From assembly GCF_031755915.1 (NCBI RefSeq), contig NC_083388.1, positions 16,679,001 through 16,743,000 on the forward strand: a stretch of 64,000 nt of DNA, given 5' to 3'. Of the stretch, positions 46,620-59,758 are shown in pieces; within the stretch, counting starts at the first letter, position 1; each line of letters opens with the position of its first letter. The position numbers and the translations under genes were made by a program. The notes under the pieces are model-generated. The model was not told the origin of the DNA and did no database searches. It was given only the letters and a program-made list of their open reading frames with translations. This DNA is from Ziziphus jujuba (Eukaryota; Streptophyta; Magnoliopsida; Rosales; Rhamnaceae).

Positions 46620-48369
46620 ATATAAATATTTAACATTCTTTTATTATGAGTAATGCAATTATTGTTCTATTCATGCAACATTGTTAGAAATTTATATATT
46701 AAAAAATATCCTACATATGAGTTTTTGTAATGATCTGTTTCGATAAACATATTAAATTTGAATTTTTAGAACGATTTAACTAAGGTTGGTCAAGTTTTAC
46801 TAAATTAGACTTTTACAGGAGACCAAGTTTATCTTTTCTTTAGAAATGAAATTTGGTTTTGACTTTTATACCATGGCATAAAGGTCGTTGATACGAATTT
46901 ATAGACTGGTAACATACCTAATTCTGAGTTGTGATAAAAAAATTATTGTTCTAAAAAATTATTTTAGTTTGCTAACGATATAAAGGCAACGTGCCAGTTA
47001 TTAAAACTAATTGAAAAAATCCAAAAAGTGCAAAAGAACCTAGTAACCTTGTGAATTCTATTGGGGCAACCTGCGACCCTTATTCCTTCCCAATCAGGTC
47101 ATCACCGATTGGCTCTTTCTCTTTCCACGATCAATGACACGCATTGGAAAATCTTGAAGTGTACCAAATTCCATCCAAAACCCCCAAAAATATCGGCCAT
47201 CATTGAATGCTCCCATATTGGGCCTCCGATGCTAGTGATTGTGGCTTGTGGGTTTCACAGGATTTTCTCATTTTCTAGTCAACCAGCTTAACCCATACTG
47301 ATTACCCCCTATTTTAGACTCTTTAAACTCGAATCTGACCTTTGTTTGCCAATGTTTCTCAAATTTTGAAAGATCCGTCAACAAGAAATTTGGCTAAATC
47401 TTCCAATGAGTTTTCCAATTACCAGTGAAGTTTTTGGACCAAGGTGAGTGTAACAATGTGATCCCCATCTCATGAACTTTTCATTTATTTATAATTTTTG
47501 AATTTTAGATGTCATTTGATAATTTTTCCGTTTTTGAATCAATCAGTTTAATATTGGATAAAATTGGATTGTATTTAAGGATTAAATTGAAGTTTAATTT
47601 GTGTTTATAGATGTTTTTGAGACCCAAAAAAGGTTCAATTTCATAAAATTGATCTTAGAATGAAAAATCCTAATTTTGGATATCAGATCCTAAGAGTTCG
47701 TAGTATAATTGGACCCATTGATATCCAATTTTGGTAATCTTGGAGTTGTAAATGTTATTTAAAGATATTTAATATGTACCAATGTCTTTAGTTAAAGTTT
47801 TGAAAACCTAAGAAATAGTCTTGAATTAAGACTAATACTAGAGACAATCTGGCGGAGGATTTGGTTTGAGTTGTGATCAATGAGTGAGTTTTTATTTTTG
47901 CAAATAACTTGTAGTGATAGACATGATTTACATTATTATATTATCGATTTGAAAATAAAACCATGCAATTATGGTCTTATAATCTATTATTTCTAAAATA
48001 TTTATAAGGTATATTTTGATATGATAATGTTTTTAGTAAGTTGATAATTACGAATATATTCATATTTTGATTTTGAAAATAGTATTATATCTTTTGAATA
48101 TTAGATATGAATTATGGATTTAGATATGATAGATATATGGTTATGCACGCTTATTTTCATCCCTAACAATGATTGCATATTTTATGAGGTTGGATGGAAT
48201 ATTGAGTGTTGTATTGATACCTTCTTCATCCCTGGTAGTTTACGACACATTAGGATTCTAATTATGGTGGTATTACAGATTTGGTATGTGATACAATAAG
48301 ATTAAGTATTTTAGATTATGAATAAAATGTTTTATTTATGATATTTTGGATTTTGGTTATAACATTTAA
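46620..48369. other. unclassified old repeat-like sequence, no gene
   Basis: No coding motif. The stretch about 47040-47460 is less AT-rich (gcgacccttattccttcccaa, gggcctccgatgctagtg) and could be a decayed LTR or leader of an older element. The 76-codon frame 47061-47291 has no family resemblance. Confidence 0.5.
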
Positions 48370-49639
48370 GGTAAATTGCATTTTGATATTCTAAAGTTTC
48401 AGATTTGTGCAACTTTGGCTATGAACTTTTGATTTGAACAAATTAGGTTTTGAAATTTCAAAATCATTACAAATTGATTTAATTTCTAACGGTGGTGTTA
48501 AAATTAACGGTGCTGATGTCAACTTGATGTCATATTGAAACAATAATTATTTTTCAAAAATAAAATACTATTTTTTTAAAAATAAAAAATACATTTGTTA
48601 TTTTGCCATTTTGTATTTATGGTTTTTCTATTTGGAAAATTGTATTCATAAATTTTAATTAAATATTTTTGAATCTAAAATTAGACTGAAAAATAAAAAT
48701 AAAAATAAAATAGAAAATTTTGGTCTAATAAAAATAATTTTATTTGATCAAAAATTAAAATAATTTTTTATGCTCATACCATTAAAAAAAAAAAAAGACC
48801 CAAATACCGAAATAAAAATTAGACCAAAAATTTAAAAAATAAAATAAAAATAATTTTTTGTCTGATTTTTAGCCAAATTCATTTCTTAGAAATAAAAATA
48901 AATTTTTTTAAGAAAATTTGAAAAAGTATTAGACCAAAAATTTCAATTTAATTTTAATTTTAAATTTTGTGTCTAATTTTAGGTCCAAAAGTATTTAATT
49001 ATAATTGTGGATACTTTAATTTAAATAAAAAAAGGAAGTGATACAATTTTTCAAATAAAAAAAACCATATATATAAAATGGAAAAATAACAAATGCACTT
49101 TTCTAAATTTTTTTTCAAAAAGCTTTATTGTGTTTTAAAAAAGAATTTTTATTTTTTAATTTTTGATCTTATTTTTATTTTGGTATTTTGGTCCTTTTTT
49201 TTTTATTTGTTTGGGAAGAAAATATTATTAATTTTGAATCTCATAAAATTATTTTTATTAGACCACAAATTCAATTTATTTTTATTTTTATATTTTTCTC
49301 TCAAATTTTAGGTCCAAAAATATTTAATTATGATTGTGGGTATGTTAGTTTAAATAAAAAAGGAATGGATACATTTTTCCAAATAAAAAATCATAAATAT
49401 AAAATGGAAAAATAACAAATGTATTTTTTTCAAATTTTTTTAAAATATATTTTTTATTTCTGAAAAATAACTATGCATCGATATGAGATTATACTAATGT
49501 TAGCACCATTAATGTTAACATAGTTATTAGAAATCAGACCTATTTGCAATGTTTTTGAAACTTTTGGCTTAATTCGCACAAATTAAAATTTTAAAGTCTA
49601 ACAATCCTGAAATGTTAGGGAAACAAAGTGCAATTTACC
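48370..49639. mobile_element. 1.27-kb foldback element with long inverted ends (MULE-like or MITE)
   Basis: The left end GGTAAATTGCATTTTG and the inverse of the right end (GGTAAATTGCACTTTG) match. The inversion continues inward over roughly 200 bases or more with gaps (aatttctaacggtggtgtt against inverse aacattaatggtgctaaca; ttgttattttgccattttg against caaatgtatttttttcaa side). Inner direct repeats at about 48960-49110 and 49290-49440 share ggtccaaaa(a/g)tatttaatta and aaaatggaaaaataacaaat. No transposase frame is present. A clear target duplication was not found. Confidence 0.75.
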
Positions 49640-52000
49640 AAAATATTTATTTATGATATTTTTGAATATGGATAAAAATATTTATTTATATATATATATG
49701 ATTACTTATATAAAATCCAAGTTTTATTTTATCAAAAGGTATTTTATTTACCAATATTATTATATTTCCCTATGAGAATTGTAATTTACTTGGGTTTTGA
49801 GAAATTACTTGGGTATTGTAAAATAATTTTCCAAAACAGGAGACTTTTGAAAAAGAGATTGTGAGGTCTTGATTGAAATGATTTTGATTATATGTATTTG
49901 TTTCCCAAATATTTATATTATTCTTTTACTAAGCTTATCTTATAGTTTAGTTTTTAAAGTGTTTCCTTTAGGACTCAACTAATAAGTTACATAATTCACG
50001 TCTAGGCATTTTCATTGCTCATATATTGTTTCGGTGCCAATGCATTATTATTTTTCTTTTACTCTAATGATATTATGTAATATTTCTTTTGTTAATTTTG
50101 ACGTATAAATTATATTGGTCATTTTTTATTTTTTGAATTATTCATTTGTATTCTTTAGATTGCTTTGATGGATTGACTCATATAAGCATAATTATTTTGT
50201 TATTTGTATTGATTATGAAATATTTTAAAAGTGTTTTATTACATATAAACTGTTTTTGGGGTAGCATCCGATTTTATGAGAAAGGTTCTGATGAGGTGGT
50301 TTTCGTAGAGATTATGTGGGGCTTTCCTTAGGCAAGACCACTTCAAGCATCCAAGAAAGACTTCAGGAGCGGTCTTGTCAATTTTCTTTTTTAGGAAACT
50401 ATATCTTTTACACAAAAAGCTCTAACACACTTCAAGTGTATTCTATATAATCTTAATTTTTATTTTATTAATTTTTAATTCTTAATTAGCCAATCATATG
50501 TAGATGAAATCTACAATATAGTTATTGAGATCATATAATCAATTCTAATGATTTTATGTAGCTATTTTAAACAATCTGTGAATAATAATCTTAATGATCT
50601 ATTCTTTTTGGGAGAAATTCTTCTAGAATATTTCTTTACACGTGCTACTTTGGGGCTTTTTAAAATCTTTCATGGATTATTAGATATCATTTCTATCTGT
50701 ATTTGCAAAACAACTTCATTTTCTAGGAATTTAAACTTTTAAATTCTTGATTATTCACTCTCTAAGGGTATTATATGAATAATAATCTATTTTCTTTAAT
50801 AAATCAATGAATTGTCAACTGTTTCATACATGCTTTTGATATAATTTTGCTATAGATAATATGTTTGAATACATGCTTCTGGCATGAATAATATATCAAT
50901 ATTAAGCAATTCTTATTTAGTATATACATTACATGTGTATCTTTAGGATCCAATACATAAATTATTAGATATCACATTATATTTTCAATATTTTAATCTT
51001 TAAGGATCAATTATTTGGATTTAAAATTGCATTATATTTTCATCTGACATTGGGTTTTCCTTTCTATTGTAATATTTAGAGGGAATACATGACCATAATT
51101 ATTATATAGTTTCCATAACAAATGATCATGTCCAATAAGATAACATCCACTTCAAGAGATGGTGATAAGATAATATTCACTTTAAGAAAGATTAAAATAT
51201 TTTTTTACAGAATCTTCCAAAAATGTTTTATTTTCTTAATAATATCAATGGTTAAAAAATAATTTTTACCAATAGTATATGATGGAAATCTTTCATTCCA
51301 ATAAAATATATTTAAAGCTCATATAATTAATTCATCCAATTAAAATTTTCCAATCTTTCATCGATTTGTTGTTCCAATATTATATACCGATTGAACTTGG
51401 TTAATTTCAACATAATCATTCATTGTTGCAATATTAAATAGTAGTAATCTTGAGTAAATAGAAATAAAAAAATAAAACTACAAACCTTGGTTACAAACCA
51501 AAAGACATATGATAATAATTCATTCTTTTCACGCAAGGGATATTTTGCTTTTGCAAATTTTTCAAGCAACTTCAATATCTAGTGCCAATCAATATCTAGT
51601 GCCAATGTACCTGTGGAATTCTCCTCATTTAACACAAATGAGAGATGTAATTTACCAAAAATAAATATTACCTTTGCAAATGTATGCATCAAAAGAAATC
51701 CAATGATAAATAAAATAAAGCTACAAAAAGCCTATGTTCTTTATCTAAATATATATATATATATATATATACATTTCGTATATAATTTTCCATAATATAT
51801 TTAACAAAAATAAAATCTAGTGTGAACATGTATCAATACACACCATGGTAAAGATATAGGAAATGATGAATTTATATCTATATAAGCAAATTGACATTCT
51901 TACCTTAAAACCAACAATTTAGTAACCTATCCTAAACCAAAATCAAATGGGTAGAGAATTGTGCTTATAATGTGTTATAAACTAACTGAATCTTAGCAAT
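49640..52000. other. AT-rich stretch with old repeat fragments, no gene
   Basis: Holds an AT run near 51752-51770 and several short frames without motifs. The part about 50800-52000 may be the internal or U5 side of the old LTR element whose R region lies at 52020-52255. I cannot set its boundaries. Confidence 0.45.
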
Positions 52001-52019
52001 GACATACGAACACAAAATA

Positions 52020-52255
52020 TATAAACCATAGAACACAAAAGATAGAGAAATATGGGATAGAATTTCATCTTATTGTATATCACATTGCACATCTTACGAC
52101 CTCTATATATGGGCCTTTATAAAAGGTATATGTTACAAGACATAATGACACAAATCAATGGTCATATGGTAGTTACATGGATTATATATTTATAGATTTA
52201 TAAGATTTAATTTTGGAGTTACTAATTGTTTATAGTGGCATCTAATATAAATAAT
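52020..52255 (-). repeat. second copy of the LTR-like block split at 39570/45836
   Basis: Reads continuously through the site where the first copy is interrupted (cctctatatatgggcctttataaaaggtat). It therefore shows the empty-site form of the copia target. On the minus strand CCTTTTATAAAGGCCC gives a TATA-like promoter core. Confidence 0.78.
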
Positions 52256-52941
52256 AATGCATAATTATTTTAAAAACTATTTGCAAATATATATGTTACC
52301 CCTTTGAACTCTTATATATCCAATATTCATAAATGACAGTCCAATACCTAAATCTCAATTAGAATAAGGAGATTCCACCAGGCCCAATTCTTTATAACAT
52401 AACCTAGCAGTTCCTATTTGAGCCTATCTAATACATATCCTTTGGTTACTATAGTTGCAATAGCATAAATTGTTCTAAAGCAAATTACATGCTAGAGTTG
52501 ATCGACTCCCTTTATTGGTGTAAATCTTAGAAAAAGAACCTGTCGTCCATATGGTCTTTAGTCCAAGAACTATCCTTTGAATTTAAAGTTGAGAAGAAGA
52601 ACATTTGGAACATTTGAATCGGGATATTCCACACTTGAAATGACTTGACCTGAACAACATCCTCGATGAAATATTTGGTCAACGAAATTTGATCGAGCCA
52701 AGATAATGATCTAGCTGCATATAAATAAGAAATTCATTTTGCACCATGAGGTTAAGTAAGAATATAAAGCATAGAGCCATAATATTGACTTGTGTTCTTC
52801 TTAGAATATTTTTCTAACTTGATTGTCAAAGAGGAAAAATTTAGTCTTCCCCAATCTTGGGAGTCAAGGTTTGTTTTTTTTGTAGATATATACCAATCGA
52901 GTTAGAGGAAGGAATGGAAGCCCTGTTAATACTGTCTATCC

Positions 52942-54080
52942 TGATACGAACCTATGTCGACTTGCTCCTAAACCTGTATTAAATTAGCCCGGATCGAAAT
53001 TAAATTCAGATTCTAGTGGCTACCTTGACCCTTAATCAACTTATGAATAGAAACCTTGGTATATGTCGAAGATTCCACAATAGGTTATGGATTGTCCTAT
53101 TGATAAGTCAGGCTAGAACACTTGCTCTTTATTTGGTGTTCTAGGTGTTCTAAGAGAACAAAGATAAATATTTCTCACAATAATTTTTCTGAATGAATAA
53201 TGATCTACCATTTATTAAGAAATAAACCTTTAAATAGACTAAATTCATAAAAATTAAAGCCCTAAAACAATAGGTAAAATTCGGCCAACAATAGTGAACA
53301 AAAGAAAATTGCTAATTTTTTTAGGTTTTTCTTAATCTAATTTGTCTTAATTGATTCCTTAATTTTAAAAGAGGAATTAATTAATTTATAATCAAAAATA
53401 TTAAAATTCAACCTTTCTAAATTAATTTGTCCATTAAATAACTAAATAAAAATAAAAAACAAAGACTATTTCCTAATATAAAAGTCAAATTTTCAGATTT
53501 GGAAAGTAGTTGACTAGCTTTCCAAATAAGCTGTCTTTGTCTAATCTCCAGCTAATTTAGGCTTCAAATCTGATCCAATATGCCATGTAAGATGCCTAGT
53601 AGGATTAGAACTGGTCCCCACATGTTGCCATTGATTGGAATGGTCAAAGTTTGCTTGGAATGCAAGTAAACCACTTCTTAGCACCAAACTAGCAAAAACG
53701 GCCATAGTTGAAGCTTATGCACCTTTTGCTGTGCTTGGAAGCCCTTGCTTCTGCCTTGACATGATTTTTGACTTCTTGAAAATTTCAGGCACAATTATAA
53801 GCACACAAACTTCCCCCTTGCTGCCTAGAGTCCTCAAATGCACCAAAATAGCTTTCCGGGTCCATTTCTACCTTTAAAACCTGAATGCTTAGCACAGGTT
53901 TAGAATCTTCAACTATAGTTATGTCTTATTCAGATTTAATTACTCCTTGTATGAAACTAATAAGATTGTCCTTAAACTTCTTAGCTTGAGCTCTAGTACT
54001 TAGCCTGGTTTTCAGTTGCACAGGATCAACATCCTAGCTAGTAGTTGGTTGTACAAGTATGGGTGGGTTCTCATCGTGTC
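52942..54080 (-). mobile_element. gypsy 3' end copy (tail and 3' LTR), truncated
   Basis: Same family as the element at 1-4088, on the other strand. The LTR spans 52942-53622 (about 681 bp, ending TTCGTATCA on the minus strand). The tail upstream of it (54080-53623) corresponds to 3000-3440. The pol region is missing; beyond about 54080 the similarity stops and other sequence begins. Confidence 0.85.
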
Positions 54081-55790
54081 CTTTCACAAATTTTGCTCAT
54101 TACATCATTTCCCTTTTAGATGGACCTTGAGGCTATCAAGTTGCGCCACCAAAGAGATATTAGTTGAGATTTATGGTAAAACAATATTGGCGATATTACA
54201 TGAGCAACTTCATTGCACCTTTAAATATATGCACTTTCTCATGCAAACCCTTCATCAAACCCTAGCCATGCCACAGCTTGCAAAACATGCCAACCATTCC
54301 ACCATGACCATAACAAGACATTGAAGTCACACTAAAAGACCTAACCCATGAATTTAACTTTTATTGCAAAGTTGCTAAACTCATGGTGCAAGGAAAACCT
54401 TTGAAAACAAACATTCTTCCTCAGTGATCAAGAGAACATGACAAACCTTCTTTGGACCACACATTGCCTTTCACTGTTAGCATTCTCCAAGCACCGTTGC
54501 CACTTAGATTCAAGCCTCCTAAAATTAAAGCATGTGATGGTATCACAGACCGAATAAATTAGCTCTATAACTATATGGAGTGGATGGCAATGTATGGTAA
54601 AACATATCCAACCAAGTGTAAAGCATTTTCCCTTACTTTGATAAGATTGGATAAATGTTATTTGAGGTCTACCATCTTATTCTATCTCTTATTTTGATCA
54701 ATTATGTACTATTTTTTACCAATAGCACAAAGACAATTGGCCATCAAATTAGTTTCAATTTAGTTATGAGAATAATAAACACTCAAAGAATATATGAATC
54801 GATCCCATTAGGAAGCCAAGCAAGTGGAAGGCTACATCAATGGTATAATTATTACGATTCATGTCTGGCTTACACAAAGGACCACTTCTATACTCCTTAG
54901 GTAAAAACTCGCCCTAACTATCACTACTCTCCTTTACCATGCCTAGTACTTTGCAAATATTGATGAACTATTCCATGCAAGAGTACCATTTGAAGCTATA
55001 GCAACCCAAAAAAAACTTTCATCAAAGGTAGAATCCCAAGATACCAACTAATGAGCTTATTGCTCTGTGAAAAAAAAAAAAAATTCCCTAATCAGTAAGT
55101 TTAAAAGACATACTCCACTAAACACAACTATTGAGAGACTTCTTATGTAGGTTCAAGATCAAGCTTTATTTAAGTGGCCACATCCATTGTGGTAAGAATA
55201 TTCTTAGAAGGAAACAACCATATATTATTGCTTCCATTGCAATCATGGGCATATGATAGACATGTGCATGCATTACCTTTAAAGACAAGATAGAAAACCT
55301 AATCCATCGAGGACATCTACTTGAATTCATAACTGCATAGCACCAACCTTCAAGTTAGCCAAAGTTGACCACTTATGCAGAATAATATTTGACAGCCAAT
55401 GACTTAGTAGGGACAACATATACAAATTAACTTTAACAGGAGATTTAAACAATCTTGGTGATTTAGTTTACACATGTTTTAGAAATATAATGAAGAAGCA
55501 TACTAAAATAACCCATGTATAAGAGTTATATTCTGTTATTTCTTCAGCACCATTGGAGATGGCTAAAGGAGAACTATCTACTACTCACTTCACGGACAAT
55601 GAGGTATGACGATTGCATTAACCCCGTAATAACACCATCTCATCTTTACCACTATTTATAGTTAGAAGGGTATTGGCAGATAAAGGTAGCTTTGTCAAAA
55701 TTTTATCCATGGATGAGTTTAGAAAATTAAGACTAACACGAAACTAGCCTATGCTTGCTATTGATGGGTCATTGAGTAAGAGGGTTTTTT
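54081..55790 (+). mobile_element. Ty3/gypsy gag-protease fragment (Tat-like)
   Basis: Gag block: SILQAPLPLRFKPPKIKACDG near 54480-54540 then MAMYGKTYPTKCKAFSLTLI near 54590-54650. A later gag block is YTPLNTTIERLL (about 55110) with VQDQALFKWPHPLW. A Cys/His block YCFHCNHGHMIDMC lies near 55230. Protease end: THFTDNEV (about 55590) and FIVRRVLADKGSFVKILSMD (about 55655-55715), where the family has VLVDTGSSADIL, so the DTG/DNG active site has become DKG. These blocks resemble Tat-lineage gag proteins. All frames are short and broken. The first 350 bases show nothing clear. Confidence 0.72.
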
Positions 55791-56432
55791 AAAGTAAGAG
55801 GAAAGCTGCACCTATAACGTAAGAATCATTACCAATGCCATTTGGATTTCTTAGCCTTGTGGTGGACACAAACATTTCAATAACTATAGCGATCAGAAGT
55901 AATAATCTCATTCTTGTTCTTACTCTAGGAATTATAACGATAAGAAGGAGTTCAATCCTAGCATTCATACTTTGAATGCAATTTGTCAGTTTTGTGACAA
56001 GCTTGGCCATAATTTTTGTGCTAAAAAGATGATGTGAGAAGCACCTATTGTGAATCATACAACCACATATGGACTTGACCTTTCGGTTTCATCTAATTGC
56101 AATTGGCTCATGGACTTTGCAACTTCATATCATGTCACAACTGTCCATGTACCAACCTTATGAAGTCTTAAAGACATTGTCATTGGTGATGCTATAGGTC
56201 TTGCTATAACTCACAGTGGTTCTACCACTCTTTCCACTAATCTAAACCCTTTTCCTATTAAATGTTCTTTATGTTCCTTCCATACAACAAAATTTTATAT
56301 CTGCTGCAGAATTTTGTAACACTAACAAAACAACTGTTGGATTTTTTCTCTTTTATTTTGTTGTAAAAAAGTTTGTGGGCAAAATATGAATAATGTTTAT
56401 AAGTAGCCATGGGCAAGGAAGTCAATAGAAGC
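55791..56432 (+). pseudogene. plus-strand copia piece 1: zinc knuckle and protease
   Basis: Zinc knuckle CQFCDKLGHNFCAKK near 55987, with the last Cys shifted or lost. Protease start NCNWLMDFATSYHVT near 56095, where copia has WLLDSGASHHVT; the catalytic Asp is kept but the next residue Ser-Gly is Phe-Ala. The piece stops where a minus-strand gypsy LTR begins at 56433. Confidence 0.75.
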
Positions 56433-57104
56433 TGATACAAACTTAGGACGACCTACTCCTAAACCAGTATTGTATTAGCCCGGATCACAATTAAGTTCAA
56501 GTTCTAATGGATTGACCTCAATCCCTAACCAAGTTGTGATTAGAAATCTTAGTATAATGTAGATGCCACAATAGGAGTTGGATATCCTATTGATGAGTCA
56601 AACTAAAACACTCACTCACTAATGGTGTTTTAGGTCTTTAAAGAGAATAAAGAGAAATTCAATCTCACAAGATAAATACTGAATATTATTAATGGTGTAT
56701 TCTTCCTCAAAAACAAGCCCTTATATAGGATAAGAGAAAACAAAATAAAACCCTAAAAACTAAAGCAAAAACCGGCCATGCCTTGTTGTTTCTTAATGTG
56801 GCTGAATTTTCTCTCCCATTTCCTAATCTAATTTTGATTAATTATTCCTTTATTTTGAATTAAGAATTAATTAATTTACAATGGAAATAATAAAATAATA
56901 ACTTTCCCAAAACTTATTTTTCCAGCAAATAAATAATTAAAAACCAAATAAAAGACTAATTTTCCAAAACAAAAAGTCAAAAATCAAATTAGGAAATTAA
57001 AATACTATCATTCGGACTAAGTTGTCTTTGACCAATTGAAGCTCCAAATCAGCTTTCATATGCCTTTTAGGATGAAAAATAGGATTATCATGAGGTCGCA
57101 AACA
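56433..57104 (-). repeat. gypsy LTR (third copy)
   Basis: Starts TGTTTGCGACCTC and ends GTTTGTATCA on the minus strand. It shares the block ctcctaaaccagta(t)t... with 52942-53622 and the inverse of 3441-4088. Confidence 0.85.
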
Positions 57105-57600
57105 TTGCCCTTGTTGGATCAAAGAGAAAAAGCCAACTCAGCAAAATACAGTAAAGCCAGTAAAAAAAAAAAAAAAAAAAAAACAGCAAAAACCGGCCAA
57201 GTTTCCATTCCATGTGCACAGCCCCTTTTTGGTTTCCTTGAAGCTGCCTTGACTTGATTCCATGACCTCTTGGACATATGTATTGAGTCTATGAATCATT
57301 GGAACCATTTCATGTTGCCTGGACTCCATAAATGCACCAAAATTGCTACCCGGGCTCGTATCGGGTTCCACCACTTGTATGCTTAAAATAGGTCTTGGAT
57401 ATTCAGGTATGGACAAGCCCTCTTAAGAATTAATTACTCCCTGGATAAAGGTAGCAAGGTTTTCCTTAAACATTTTAGCTTGAGCCTTAGTGATCGGCCC
57501 GATCTTCATCCCTATTGGGTTAGCACCCCAACGGGTTGTCGATTGTGCGGACGCAGGCGGATTCTCATCAGAAGCTTCCAAGTTAGCGTGTGTAGGAGTC
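56433..57600 (-). mobile_element. gypsy 3' end copy inside the copia element
   Basis: LTR at 56433-57104 (672 bp, TGTTTGCGACC ... GTTTGTATCA on the minus strand). It is preceded by a purine-rich tract and the tail with SIPEYPRPILSIQVVE and a GPITKAQAK-type motif. It matches 3000-4088 and 52942-54080. Only the 3' end of the element is present, and it interrupts the plus-strand copia between its protease and integrase. A long A tract (57161-57182) lies in the tail. Confidence 0.88.
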
Positions 57601-58196
57601 AAGATGGATCAATGTACTTGGCCATTCTTCTCTTAAAGTTCTTGAGTCCTTAATGTCCAATAAAACATTATTTGTATCTACTCCATTTACCAATGCTAAG
57701 TTTATTTGTAGTTCATGCTTTTATTCTAAGAGTCATCATTTAGCTTTTGGAGTGTTAAATATTTGTAGTCAAAAACCACTTGATTTAGTATACTCTAATG
57801 TATATGGACCTTCTACAAATAAAATCTACAAATGGTTTTTTACGTTATATTATCTTTTTTGATCATTGTATAAAGTACATATAGCTATATCCCATGAAAC
57901 TTAAATTAGATGCACTCACTGTAATTTAAATATTACTTTTCCATGCCAATTGTTACACTTTATACTAATGATTAATGTGAATATCAAGGTCTAAAGGCTT
58001 TTCTTGAATCTCATGTGATTCAAAATCTCGTCACTCCTCCATATACACCTCAACTTGTGGCTACTACTGAAAGATGCCATCGTCATGTTATTGAAACATG
58101 TATTTACCTTCTTTTTAATGCTTGCATGCTTGCTTTATATTAGTCCCATGCTTTTCAAATAGCAGCCTATGTTCATGATTTTATGCCACTTTATTA
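57601..58196 (+). pseudogene. plus-strand copia piece 2: pre-integrase and integrase
   Basis: Reads WINVLGHSSLKVLESL (copia: W..RLGHPS), CSSCFYSKSHHLAF (zinc-finger Cys pair), PLDLVYSNVYGPS (where HSDVWGP is usual, so the first catalytic Asp is Asn), CEYQGLKAFLESHVIQNLVT, PPYTPQLVATTERCHRHVIE (catalytic Glu region) and SHAFQIAAYVHDFMP. Frames change several times. It ends in a short direct repeat, ccactttatta. Confidence 0.82.
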
Positions 58197-59758
58197 GCTT
58201 ATCATTTGCTAATTTGTTCTTAGTTGTTATGAAAAGTCACTAATTATATGTTTTTCTAAATGTAGGTGAAAGAGAAGGAATTTGGTAAAAATAAGGCTAA
58301 AATTGAATTTCTTGGATTGAAACATGGTCGAAACTAAGATTTGAGCTTAAACGAACCAAGCATTAAAAATATTTTTTCAAGATTCCAAAAGAATTAAGAT
58401 GTTATAAAAATATTTTTGAGCATTTTATAGTGAAAGTGATGTCATATGAACCCTCACAATCTCATGATTTCAAATATCATATTATTTTCGGATTTTGAGG
58501 TGTAAGTGAATAGTTATCATCATATGAATTTTGGAATTTATACAAGGAAACTTCCTAATTTCCTTTTTGCAAATTTGACTCATTAAGTTACAATAACAAG
58601 TTACTTTTTATCCAAATTTTATTTTTGTTACTTGGTGACTTATTATTAGACTTGATGATCTATTATTGGAGATTGGAAGCCTAGATAACCTAGTAGAATG
58701 GGTAAACTTTGTGTGGGCAACAAAAAATAAAGTCCTCTATAAACCTACATGTTTTGTTTATCAGCCACACATTCTCTACAGCATATACCATTCTCTACAT
58801 ATCATATACGCAACAATTAAAGAGAGAAAATTAAAAGACAAATTTCAAGAGTTTTTGGAAAGTGATATGTATGACCAAAGCAAGGGAAATTCCAACATTG
58901 TACAGCTAAGTTCTTTTGACTTTTCTTGACTTTTGGATCAAGGAGAAAGCTTGAAGAACAAGTGCAGCCACCATTAACACCATCATAACCATGGACTTCT
59001 GCTTGGTTTCTCTAGTTTATTCTTTGATTTCACTTGTTAAACATGCTATTTAATATTCTTATGATTGATTTGATTTTTATGATAAGTAATTTATTTTCTA
59101 GGATTTGGATGTAAAGCATATAATGAATATTTAATTTATTTATGCATGGACCAATTTGGTTAATATTTTATTTTTGATAATTCATTATGTGTTTAGTGCT
59201 TTCATAGGATTGATCTCCATGAATTATTTAAATGTTATTTTTTTTCTAGGAATAGAAAAAATGATATGGTAGAATAATGAATTACATGATTAATAGGAAT
59301 ATTATCATGCCAAGTTATGTCATACCTTTGATGTCATGATTATACTTAATCTTTATTTTTATTGAGCTTTCATGTTCTTTTGAACTTAATGAGGTTAATC
59401 TAGATTAGGAATAGATAGATTACCTTGTGTAAACTAAACCAATTGATTAAGGAATTAATATTTGGTTATTTTACAATTAAGTTTTGGTTAACAAATAATA
59501 TTAATTAAATTATTTGATTGCATAATTGATTACATTGCAATATTATGTGATAAATTCCATGCCCTAGTCTTATCATCACCATATTAATCTCTTGCGTAAT
59601 CTCAATTTAATTGCTTGATGCATTTTTAATTGTTTAGTTTAATTACTTTGTTCAATTTTGTATTTTCAACAATCTTAGGTGTTTAATAAATATAAGAATT
59701 TAATTAGAATTGATAATCCATGATTCTCTATAGTTCAACAATTTTGGTTTACTTAAAA
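58197..59758. mobile_element. unclassified 1.56-kb insert in the copia element
   Basis: It separates copia pieces 2 and 3 and is flanked by ccactttatta on both sides (58186-58196 and 59759-59769), which could be an 11-bp target duplication. No known protein motif is present; the 87-codon frame 58666-58929 is unrecognised. The AT-rich right half resembles LTR or leader sequence of older gypsy elements in style only. A SINE, Helitron or solo LTR cannot be told apart by eye. Confidence 0.45.
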
